A stretch of 64,000 nt of DNA from Streptomyces sp. 71268 (GTDB taxonomy: Bacteria > Actinomycetota > Actinomycetes > Streptomycetales > Streptomycetaceae): assembly GCF_029392895.1 (NCBI RefSeq), contig NZ_CP114200.1, positions 124,001-188,000 on the forward strand, in the 5' to 3' direction. Shown piece by piece: positions 7,854 to 14,996 of this stretch. Positions within the stretch are counted from its first letter, which is position 1. Each line of letters opens with the position of its first letter. A model generated the notes under the pieces. The model did not search any database, had not been told where the DNA came from, and was given only the letters and a program-made list of their open reading frames with translations. Made by a program: the position numbers and the translations under genes.

Positions 7854-8993
7854 CTAGTCCAGGCCCTGCGAGATGACCAGGCGTTGGATCTGGTTGGTGC
7901 CCTCGACGATCTGCAACAGCTTGGCCTCGCGCATCCAGCGCTCGACCGGGTGGTCGGCGACGTAGCCGGCGCCGCCGAGCACCTGCACCGCGTCGGTGGT
8001 CACCTTCATCGCCATGTCGGTGGCGAACAGCTTGGCCTTCGCCGCCTCCAGCGAGTACGGCAGGCCCGCGTCCTTGAGCCGGGCGGCTGCCAGGGTGAGC
8101 GCCCGTGCCGCGGCGATCTGGGTGGCCATGTCGGCAAGCAGGAAGCCGACGCCCTGGAAGGAGATGATCCGCTGGCCGAACTGGCGCCGTTCCTTCGCGT
8201 ACCGCACCGCGTAGTCGGCGGCGGCCTGGGCGATGCCGACCGCGCAGGCGGCGATGCCGAGCCGGCCGCAGTCGAGGGCGCCCATGGCGATCAGGAAGCC
8301 CTTGCCCTCGCGGCCGATCAGCCGCTCGGCCGGCACCCTGACGTCCTCGAAGCCGACCTGCGCGGTGGGGTTGGACCAGACACCCAGCTTGCGCTCCGGC
8401 TCGTGCACCACCATGCCCGGCGTGCCGCTGGGGACCACCAGACAGGACAGCCCACGGGCGCCGGGCCCGCCGGTGCGGCTGAAGACGTTGTAGAAGTCGG
8501 CGTGGCCGGCGTGGGTGACCCAGGACTTGGTGCCCGTGATCCGGTAGTCGTCACCCTCGCGCACCGCGCGGGTGGTGAGCGAGGCCGCGTCCGAGCCGGC
8601 CTCCGCCTCGGAGAGGCAGTACGCGCCGAGGAGTTCGCCGCCCAGCATGCCGGGCAGCAACTCCTCGCGCTGGGCCCGGGTGCCGTAGGTGGCGGTCCCG
8701 AAGCAGGCCAGGTTGTGCACGTTGACGGCCTCGGCCACCGCGAACCAGTGGTAGGCGATCTCTTCCAGCGCCTGGAGGTAGACCTCGTACGGCTGACCAC
8801 CACCGCCGTACTCCTCGGGGTAGGGCAGGCTCAGCAGCCCGGCCTTGCCCAGGGTGCGCACGACCTCCCGGGGGAACTCGTGGTCCGCCTCGAACTGGGC
8901 GACCCTGGGGGCGAGTTCGCCGGTCGCGATCTCGCGGACCAGGCCGAGTAGCTCGGCCGCCTCCTCCGTGGGCAGGATGCGCTGGACCTTCAT
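7854..8993 (-). CDS. Acyl-CoA dehydrogenase-like flavoprotein
   Basis: The 379-residue protein is a full-length FAD acyl-CoA dehydrogenase. It shows AYCLSEAEAGSDAAS (flavin loop), GTKSWVTHAGHADFY, and the C-terminal QIVEGTNQIQ, whose Glu364 is in the position of the catalytic base of short-chain enzymes. Such proteins in biosynthetic clusters often desaturate an acyl group bound to a carrier protein, as in prolyl-to-pyrrolyl oxidation. With a carrier protein and ligase in the same operon, a carrier-bound substrate is plausible here too. The start at 8993 gives a normal N-terminus. Confidence 0.92.
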   Translation of the reverse strand: MKVQRILPTEEAAELLGLVREIATGELAPRVAQFEADHEFPREVVRTLGKAGLLSLPYPEEYGGGGQPYEVYLQALEEIAYHWFAVAEAVNVHNLACFGTATYGTRAQREELLPGMLGGELLGAYCLSEAEAGSDAASLTTRAVREGDDYRITGTKSWVTHAGHADFYNVFSRTGGPGARGLSCLVVPSGTPGMVVHEPERKLGVWSNPTAQVGFEDVRVPAERLIGREGKGFLIAMGALDCGRLGIAACAVGIAQAAADYAVRYAKERRQFGQRIISFQGVGFLLADMATQIAAARALTLAAARLKDAGLPYSLEAAKAKLFATDMAMKVTTDAVQVLGGAGYVADHPVERWMREAKLLQIVEGTNQIQRLVISQGLD

Positions 8994-9068
8994 CGGACGA
9001 CCTCCGTGAGTGCGGTGGGGCTGGGTGGCGAGGGGTGTTCCGGTGCGCGGACCGCGCGGTGGGCGCGG

Positions 9069-9818
9069 TCAGCCGCGTCCCCAGTCGGCGGCCTGCGGCC
9101 AGTGCCTCTCGACCCGGCGGACGGCGTAGTCCCAGTACGAGCGGACGGAGAGGTCGGCGTAGATGAAGTCCTGCTTGGCCGCCACGTCCTGGTCGGTGGA
9201 GTAGGCGTACGGGACGCCGGTGGCCTCGGCCGCGAGCTGGAGCCGGCAGGCCCGCTCCAGGACCTGGGCGAAGACGGCGGCGTGTCGCACGCTCTTGCCG
9301 ACGATGACGCCGCCGTGGTTGCGCAGCAGGACGGCCGGGTGCTCCCCGAGGTCCTTGGCGATGTGCTCGCCGGTCTCGATGTCCAGGACGGTGTTGCTGG
9401 TCTCGGTGAACAGGCCGATCCGGTCGCGGAAGTAGGCGCCGTCGTGTGAGATCGGCCGCATCGGCAGGTCGGTGGCGCCGAACAGCAGGGTGTGCGGGGC
9501 GTGGCTGTGCACGATGCCGTTGACGTCGGGGCGGGCCCGGTAGATGGCCTGGTGCAGCGGCAGCTCCGGCGGCGCGAGCGACGGCGCGGGCAGGGTGTGG
9601 TCCACCGCGCAGCGGACCACGTCCGCCGGGGTCGCCTCGTCGAAGCCGACCAGCGCGCCCTTGATGAAAAACTCCTCGCGACCGGGTATCCGGGCCGAGA
9701 TCTGGCCCTGGTTGAAGTCGTCGTGCCCGTCGAGGGACAGCATCCGGGCGCCGATCGCCACCTGGAGCACGAGCCGGCGCTCGGCCGGGTTCAGCGGCTG
9801 TGCTTCGTCGGTACTCAT
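9069..9818 (-). CDS. Class II aldolase/adducin-family protein
   Basis: The 249-residue protein has the zinc site of the class II aldolase/L-fuculose-phosphate aldolase fold: Glu85 in PPELPLHQAIY, His104 and His106 in IVHSHAP, and His168 in LLRNHGG. Members catalyse retro-aldol, epimerase or decarboxylation reactions on hydroxy-acids. The conserved metal site argues for activity, but the substrate is unknown. ATG at 9818 overlaps the end of the DapB-like gene as ATGA, so the two are translationally coupled. Longer in-frame starts upstream would run into the neighbour and were rejected. Confidence 0.85.
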   Translation of the reverse strand: MSTDEAQPLNPAERRLVLQVAIGARMLSLDGHDDFNQGQISARIPGREEFFIKGALVGFDEATPADVVRCAVDHTLPAPSLAPPELPLHQAIYRARPDVNGIVHSHAPHTLLFGATDLPMRPISHDGAYFRDRIGLFTETSNTVLDIETGEHIAKDLGEHPAVLLRNHGGVIVGKSVRHAAVFAQVLERACRLQLAAEATGVPYAYSTDQDVAAKQDFIYADLSVRSYWDYAVRRVERHWPQAADWGRG

Positions 9819-10537
9819 GTCACTCTCCTGGCTGTCAGGTCGTCGTAGACGGTCCGCATGGTGACCAGTCCGGGTGTGGCGGTACGGGCCCAGTCGGCGG
9901 CCGTCAGCGCGCCGCGGGCGGGCACCGTCCAACTGCCGACGTGGTGGCGCACGTGCAGTGCCTCGCCGTCCCAGGTGTGGGTCATCTCGTGTTCGCTGAC
10001 CGGCAGCCCGGCGCGTTCGTCGGCGATGTCGGCCACGGCTCGGCCGCTCGCCCGGTGCCAGGTCTCCGCCAGTGCCAGCGCGGTGGCGCTCGGGCGGTGC
10101 GCCTTGCCGAGCGGGTGTCGTTCGCGGACGGTGGTGGTCGCGTCGAAGCGGCCGGTGGCGTGGGCGGCGGTGAACTCGGCGATGCGCACCTGGAGGTAGT
10201 GGGCGAAGGAGAGGTTGGTGGCGCGTACCACCGGCACCCCTTCCGCCAACTCCTCCAGCGCCTTCCACTGGGTGTCCGACAGGTTGGAGACGCAGGCGAC
10301 CAGCGGCAGCCGGTGCGTGGCGCAGTAGTCGAGGACGGTCGGGTGTGCCTCGGGCGCACTGGCGTCGACGAGCACGTCGGGGACCGCGTCGACGGACCAG
10401 CCGCCGCGGCGGGAGGCGGTGAGGGTGACCCTCGCGCCGCTCGCCTGGCAGGCCGCCCGCACCGCGGAACCGAGCCGCCCCAGGCCCACGATCCCGATCG
10501 TCGGGCCGCCGCTGGTCGGTGTCTCAGGCATCGGCAC
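9815..10537 (-). CDS. Dihydrodipicolinate-reductase-like (DapB-fold) NAD(P)H oxidoreductase
   Basis: The 240-residue protein has the DapB fold: GIVGLGRLGSAV (15-26) for the nucleotide, DVLVDASAPEA (54-64), VVRATNLSFAHYLQ, and a form of the signature E-x-HH-x2-K-x-DAPSGTA reading ERHPLGKAHRPSATA (139-153). His141 and Lys145 match the catalytic His and Lys of E. coli DapB, but the Asp-Ala and Gly of the DAPSGTA loop are replaced. It is therefore probably not the lysine-pathway enzyme and may reduce a C=N or C=C bond in the operon's product. It overlaps the carrier-protein gene by 14 bp. Confidence 0.82.
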   Translation of the reverse strand: MPMPETPTSGGPTIGIVGLGRLGSAVRAACQASGARVTLTASRRGGWSVDAVPDVLVDASAPEAHPTVLDYCATHRLPLVACVSNLSDTQWKALEELAEGVPVVRATNLSFAHYLQVRIAEFTAAHATGRFDATTTVRERHPLGKAHRPSATALALAETWHRASGRAVADIADERAGLPVSEHEMTHTWDGEALHVRHHVGSWTVPARGALTAADWARTATPGLVTMRTVYDDLTARRVT

Positions 10538-10787
10538 CGATTCCGCTGGCGACCACCAGGGCCGTGACGGAGTCGATGGTCTCGTAGTGCTCGGTGGCGG
10601 CCTCGGGGTCCAGGTAGACGCCGACCTCGTTCTCGATGCTGTCGATCAGGCGCATGTAGGAGAGTGAGGAGTAGCCGACCTCACGCAGCGAGTAGTTGGC
10701 GCTGGCGAGTTCGTCGGCCGTGACACTGCCGTCGCCCGCCGCGATGGCCAGGTCGAGGATCTTGGTACGAAGAGCGTTGCTGTCCAT
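10524..10787 (-). CDS. Free-standing acyl/peptidyl carrier protein
   Basis: The 87-residue protein is a discrete carrier protein. The phosphopantetheine site is VGYSSLSYMRL, with Ser41 as the modified residue; the usual Asp before it is Ser. A helical, acidic stretch follows (LIDSIENEVGVYL), as in ACP helix III. It lies between the ligase and DapB-like genes and should hold the substrate for the operon's oxidoreductases. The PPTase at 1579 is a candidate activator. Confidence 0.88.
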   Translation of the reverse strand: MDSNALRTKILDLAIAAGDGSVTADELASANYSLREVGYSSLSYMRLIDSIENEVGVYLDPEAATEHYETIDSVTALVVASGIGADA

Positions 10788-10812
10788 GGGGAGTCCTGTG
10801 TCTCGAAGAGGG

Positions 10813-12279
10813 TCAGTTGCTCTGGGTGTCGCTGGTGCTCTGGGGCTCGCTGAGCAGGCGCCGCAGGCGTTCGATGGACGGCTTGCCGATCGAGTTCGCC
10901 GGAATCCGGTCCACCAGGCGGAGGATGCCGGGCACCTTGAACGACGGGAGCGTCGCCGCGCAGTGGGTGCGCAGGGACCGCGCGCTCACGCCGGCCTCGA
11001 CGGCGACGACGGCGGCCAGGGTGGGATCGCCGTGCTGGTTGTCGGCCTCGAAGGCGACCGCGTCCAGCACTCCCGGGGCCGTGCGCAGCACGTCCGCGAT
11101 CTCGATCGGGTCGATCTTGCGCCCGCCCACGTTGACCAGCCGGCTGGTACGCCCGGTCAGGTGGAGCGTGCCGTCGCGCAGGTGGCCCTGGTCACCGGTG
11201 TGGTAGTAACCCTCGGCGTCGACGCGCTCCTCGAACACGCCGGGGGCGTTGAGGTAGCGCGAGCCCATCGACTCGCTCCTGACCCGGATGCCCCGCTCCG
11301 TGGCGAGCAGGTGCACACCGGGCAGGGGGGCGCCGAGCCCGCTGCCCGCCCTGTCCGCGGCGTACGTCAGGGGTCCGGCCTCGGCGACGCCGTAGTAGTT
11401 GTGGATCGGTACGCCGGTGAGCCGGGTGAACTCCTCGCGTACGGTCTCGCGCAGCGGGGCGCCGGAGGAGATGGCGGTGCGGACGGCGGCGAACCCCTCC
11501 TTCGGGGCGCGTCGCACGATCGACTCGTAGAGCGCCGGGAACGCCACGAGGCGGGTGGCCTCGGTGCTCTCCAGGAGTCGCACCACGCGGGAGGCGGTGG
11601 GCAGCCCGCTCGACAGGTGCAGGGACGCGCCGGGCAGGAAGGCCGCGAGGAGGGAGGTGTTGAAGGCCAGTCCGTTGGAGAGCGCGGCGAAGCAGGCGAT
11701 GCGGTCGTCCGCCGAAAGCCCGGTCCCCTTGGCCCAGTTGGCGGCCGCGGCGGAGACGGCGGCGCCGGAGAACTCGATGCAGTTGGGCCGGCCGGTGGAG
11801 CCGGAGGTGAAGCGGCACACCTCGGTGGCGTCCAACAGGTGCGGGCGGGGGGTGTCGAACGGCCGTACCCGGCTGACGGCGAGGGCGCCGAACTCGCCGC
11901 CCGCCGCGTGGGCCTGGTCCGCGATGGTGTGCGTATCGGCGTCCGGGGCGTGGACCAGCAGGTCAAGCCCGCAGTCCTCGGCGATGCGGGAGAGGTCGAA
12001 CGGGCTGAAGGCCGAGTCGACCAGGAAGGGAACCCCGCCGGCGAACAGCGTCGCCAGGTAACTGACCACGTAGTCCACGGAGTTGGTGGCGTACAGGGCC
12101 ACCCGAAGCCGCTCGCCAGGCACCTCGTGCCGGGCCAGCGTGTCCGCCGCGGCGCGGGCCCGCTGGAGGAGTTCGGCGTACCCGAGCGAACCGGCCGCGT
12201 CGCTGACCGCGACGCGCTCGCCGTGTCGGGTGAGAACGTCGGTGAGGAGTTCGGGGAGGACAGCGCGCATCGGGCTCAC
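10813..12279 (-). CDS. Free-standing acyl-adenylate ligase (AMP-binding, ANL superfamily)
   Basis: The 488-residue enzyme should activate an acid as its acyl-adenylate and load the neighbouring carrier protein. Motifs seen: P-loop TSGSTGRPN (158-166), NYYGVAEAG (294-302), YYHTGDQG (358-365), GRTSRLVNVGGRKIDP hinge (376-391), and the C-terminal ANSIGKP with catalytic Lys466. Where amino-acid-activating domains have an Asp that binds the alpha-amine (FDxS), this protein reads GLAFNTSLLAAF (203-214). The substrate is thus more likely an aryl, fatty or other acid without an alpha-amine. It overlaps the nitroreductase gene by 4 bp (ATGA). Confidence 0.9.
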   Translation of the reverse strand: MSPMRAVLPELLTDVLTRHGERVAVSDAAGSLGYAELLQRARAAADTLARHEVPGERLRVALYATNSVDYVVSYLATLFAGGVPFLVDSAFSPFDLSRIAEDCGLDLLVHAPDADTHTIADQAHAAGGEFGALAVSRVRPFDTPRPHLLDATEVCRFTSGSTGRPNCIEFSGAAVSAAAANWAKGTGLSADDRIACFAALSNGLAFNTSLLAAFLPGASLHLSSGLPTASRVVRLLESTEATRLVAFPALYESIVRRAPKEGFAAVRTAISSGAPLRETVREEFTRLTGVPIHNYYGVAEAGPLTYAADRAGSGLGAPLPGVHLLATERGIRVRSESMGSRYLNAPGVFEERVDAEGYYHTGDQGHLRDGTLHLTGRTSRLVNVGGRKIDPIEIADVLRTAPGVLDAVAFEADNQHGDPTLAAVVAVEAGVSARSLRTHCAATLPSFKVPGILRLVDRIPANSIGKPSIERLRRLLSEPQSTSDTQSN

Positions 12280-13739
12280 CGTTCGTTCTGGGCGTGCGCC
12301 ATGGCAAGCCGGTCGAACTTGATGCCCGAGTCGTCCGGGCGGCCGAGCAGCAGGGCGTACAGGGTCTCGTCACCCTCCGGCAGCCCCGCCAGCGTGCGCC
12401 ACAGCGGCGAGTCGAAGCCGCCGATGGCGGTCACCCCGATCCCCGCGCGGTTTGCCCCCAGGTAGAGGAGCTGCCCCAACGCACCGCACCGGAAGGCGAG
12501 TTCACGCAGGCTCTCGGCGTCGCCGGCCGAGCCGGCCCCGGCGAGCGAGGCGCGCGGCACGTGCAGCAGCACGATGGCGGCGGCCCCGGCGAGGGAGCGC
12601 TGCTGCATGCAGGCCCGGGCGACCTCGTCGGTGGAGGGCAGCGGCACCGATTGCCGTTCGCCGGTGCGCAGCCGGTAGACCGCGTCCTGCGCGGGCTCGG
12701 TCGTCGAGCGCAGGACCAGGGTGGCGGCCAGGGGCGAGGCGGCGGGGAGGTCGGTCTCCAGCGGTGTGCACAGGGCCGAGACCGCCTTCCAGACGGCGGC
12801 GGCGGAGACCGGTTCGCCCGTGAACGCCTTGCTGGACACGCGCGTCCCGATCAGCTCCGCCCAGCCGGACGGGTCCCCCAACCCCGCTTCGGCGGCCACG
12901 CGTTGGTGGTTCGCGTGCACGTGGGCGAGCGGCGCTGGCGCGGCCGGCAGGAAGGGCGAGCCGGAGTGCGCGGACCAGCCGGCGAGCGAGTCCCAGCAGG
13001 CGCCTTCCAGCCACGACCGCCAGGTGGCCCCGCGCCGTTCCCGGTCGGTGTCGTCGTGCACGGTCCAGCGGGCCCAGGAATCGTCCGTGGAGCTGACCGG
13101 CACGAGAACCGCGGAGTGAATTTCGCGGCAATTCTCGCCGGCCTCCAGCAATTCCGACAGGGATTCCCTCGGGAAGCGCAGCCGTAGCGCCCCCGTGGCG
13201 CCACGGCCGGCGACGGCCAGCATGAGGTTCCCGGCCGCGTGTCCCGCGTCGAGCTGGGTGTAGAGATAGCCGCGGTCGCCGTACTTGCGCATCGAAAGCC
13301 AGGGGCGGGTGAGCGTGACCACCAGCGCTCCGCCGCCTTCCGGAATGGACAACAGGGACGCGCGAAGGGCGGCGGCGACGCGGGGACCGACGGCCAGTCG
13401 GGCGCAGGTGCGGCGATCGGCGTCAATGCGAAACGCCGTCGGGTGGCCGTCCTCCAGAGTGAGGACGGCGAATTCGTACGGGTACACGGCCCCGGCCGAC
13501 GGCACCGCCCGCGCGACGTACGACCCGCAGGACCGGTTGGCGCGGCTGGTCAGCACGCCCTCTTCCAGCAGGGACAGGGCGAGGCGGAGGCCGGGCGCGA
13601 CCACGGGCCCGGCGGGCGGTTCGGGTAACGCCGCCGGCAGGGCCACGCGGGCCCACAGGTCAACGGTGCGGACCGAGGATTCGCGCTCGGGCGCGTATGC
13701 GACGGATGCGGCTTTTTGTTTTATCAGGTTTCCTGGCAC
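12276..13739 (-). CDS. SagB/ThcOx-type nitroreductase-fold oxidase, tandem domains
   Basis: The 487-residue protein consists of two nitroreductase-like halves. The first has PSAGAVYPYE (about 80-89), the hallmark of SagB-type FMN oxidases, and DAGHAAGNL. The second (roughly 290-487) has CGALGQLLYLGANRAGIGVTA and a C-terminal LYALLLGRPDD. Such enzymes oxidise azolines to azoles in peptides or on NRPS carriers, and others catalyse dehydrogenations. I chose the GTG at 13739 because AGGAGGT ends 11 bases upstream; the open frame extends to 13880, but that part looks non-coding. As the first gene of the operon it should carry the promoter. Confidence 0.85.
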   Translation of the reverse strand: MPGNLIKQKAASVAYAPERESSVRTVDLWARVALPAALPEPPAGPVVAPGLRLALSLLEEGVLTSRANRSCGSYVARAVPSAGAVYPYEFAVLTLEDGHPTAFRIDADRRTCARLAVGPRVAAALRASLLSIPEGGGALVVTLTRPWLSMRKYGDRGYLYTQLDAGHAAGNLMLAVAGRGATGALRLRFPRESLSELLEAGENCREIHSAVLVPVSSTDDSWARWTVHDDTDRERRGATWRSWLEGACWDSLAGWSAHSGSPFLPAAPAPLAHVHANHQRVAAEAGLGDPSGWAELIGTRVSSKAFTGEPVSAAAVWKAVSALCTPLETDLPAASPLAATLVLRSTTEPAQDAVYRLRTGERQSVPLPSTDEVARACMQQRSLAGAAAIVLLHVPRASLAGAGSAGDAESLRELAFRCGALGQLLYLGANRAGIGVTAIGGFDSPLWRTLAGLPEGDETLYALLLGRPDDSGIKFDRLAMAHAQNER

Positions 13740-13870
13740 GTCTGACGCAGACCTCCTGTTCTCTGACAGCCCACGGAATACGCATGAAGGCAGGCAGCGC
13801 CCTCCGCACTGATGTTGCGGACCTTCGTGCACCATGGGGGAATGTGAGGGCATACCATGGGTGGTGATAA

Positions 13871-13913
13871 AGCTCCCCATACGGGGTTTGGAGCTTCCCT
13901 ACAACCAGGGTTG
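13871..13913. promoter_or_regulatory. Cluster of palindromes upstream of the NRPS-like operon
   Basis: Three inverted repeats lie within 43 bp: AGCTCC (13871-13876) with GGAGCT (13890-13895); CCCC-ATAC-GGGG (13875-13886) nested in it; and CAACC-AG-GGTTG (13902-13913). They sit 130-175 bp upstream of the GTG at 13739. They could be repressor sites or an RNA hairpin in the leader. No regulator gene is adjacent. Confidence 0.4.
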
Positions 13914-14671
13914 ATGCGTTCTCATATCGCGAGACGAATGACGTGAACTACCGGCGTCAAGATGCGGCACATACCCGATGGAACGCCTCGCACTACGAGA
14001 GCGCATTACCGGTTACGGCCATTGGAAGCATGCCAAGCCTGTTGGGCATTGGTCAAGACCATTAATGCAAAACCATTGGACAAGTCCCACCCAACCGAGT
14101 GAATGCAAATGAATCGGACATCAATCCGGAATGACTGGTTCGGAGATCCGTTCGCGCCAGCGTCACTAAGCGTCTCGTTAAGTGGACGCATTATTTACAT
14201 GGTTATGGAGTGCCGCGAGGTTTGAAAGTGCCGGCCGTTGCGATAAGGGCACGCCCCTGCCCGGCGGCCGGAGAGGAGGACCAGAAGACGGCGGGCCCCA
14301 ACGGCCCTCGCACCACCCTCTCGACGGACACGGGAATCACTCCCGGGCGGCGAACGAGCACCCCAGACTCCCGCCCTCCAACAGCGTTCACCGAACGGAC
14401 ACTTGACGCCGGACACGCGTCGGACACGACACGACCGCGGCGATGCGGACGACGCGGCCCGGCGGCGCCCGTGCCGCCGCCCGCCCCCGGGCCGGGCCCC
14501 CGAGGAGTCGAGCACGGCCGGGCGGCCGAACCCCGGGCGACCGACCGAGCACCCCGGCCGACCGGCCAGGGCCCCGGGGAACCCGCCCGCGAACCGGCGG
14601 TCGCACGGGAGGCCGCGCCACCCGTAGCCGCAGGGAGCCGGGTGAGGAAACGAGGGACCCAGCAGCGTTAC

Positions 14672-14702
14672 GGATCTTGAAGCGCGGAGAACTCCAAGAT
14701 CC
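14672..14702. repeat. Inverted repeat in the intergenic region
   Basis: GGATCTTG (14672-14679) and CAAGATCC (14695-14702) are perfect inverted copies separated by 15 bases. The repeat lies about 300 bp upstream of the membrane-protein start at 14997. It may be an operator or a hairpin ending a short transcript. Confidence 0.4.
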
Positions 14703-14996
14703 AGAAACGTCACACCCGCCTCACATCAGAGCGCTCGTAGCGTCTGACGAGCCTCCACGAGGCCCGCACCCGCCCCGAGAGGCCACGCCCAGAATGCAGA
14801 GTTTTCCCGCATACGGAATGTGGGCCGAGAATTCACGACACACCGGGAACCACATCTTTCCCACTTTGACCAGCAGGGAGCCGAACTCCCGCCTCGGCAA
14901 TTACCGCACGCGAATTCCCCGGGAGCGGTCCCGAAGTGCCGGGTGTAGCCTGGTTTCCCGTTATTGCGAGTGGCGCATTCGGTTCGGGGGGACGCC

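Larger units (their letters stand above)
13740..14996. other. 1.26-kb intergenic region between divergent operons
   Basis: About 13860-14230 is markedly richer in A and T than the rest of the window and holds several inverted repeats, as expected for a control region of the divergent operons. One imperfect repeat at 14046-14068 pairs GCATTGGTC with GACCATTAATGC. The part 14240-14900 is GC-rich; its open frames translate to arginine/proline-rich sequence with no family resemblance, and I regard them as non-coding. A small minus-strand open frame (14006-14191) is also unconvincing. Confidence 0.5.

Noticed and set aside
9815..10537. Housekeeping dapB of lysine biosynthesis
   Set aside because: The DAPSGTA substrate loop is altered and the gene is embedded in a carrier-protein operon.
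13740..13880. N-terminal extension of the SagB-like protein up to 13880
   Set aside because: A strong AGGAGGT site at 13751-13757 fits the GTG at 13739, and the extra 47 residues do not match the family.
14006..14191. Small minus-strand open frame of 61 codons in the intergenic region
   Set aside because: Codon use lacks the strong third-position GC of real genes here, there is no clear ribosome binding site, and it overlaps the inverted-repeat-rich control region.
14236..14940. Long open frames in GC-rich intergenic DNA
   Set aside because: Translations are arginine/proline-rich with no family pattern; high GC alone keeps stops rare.
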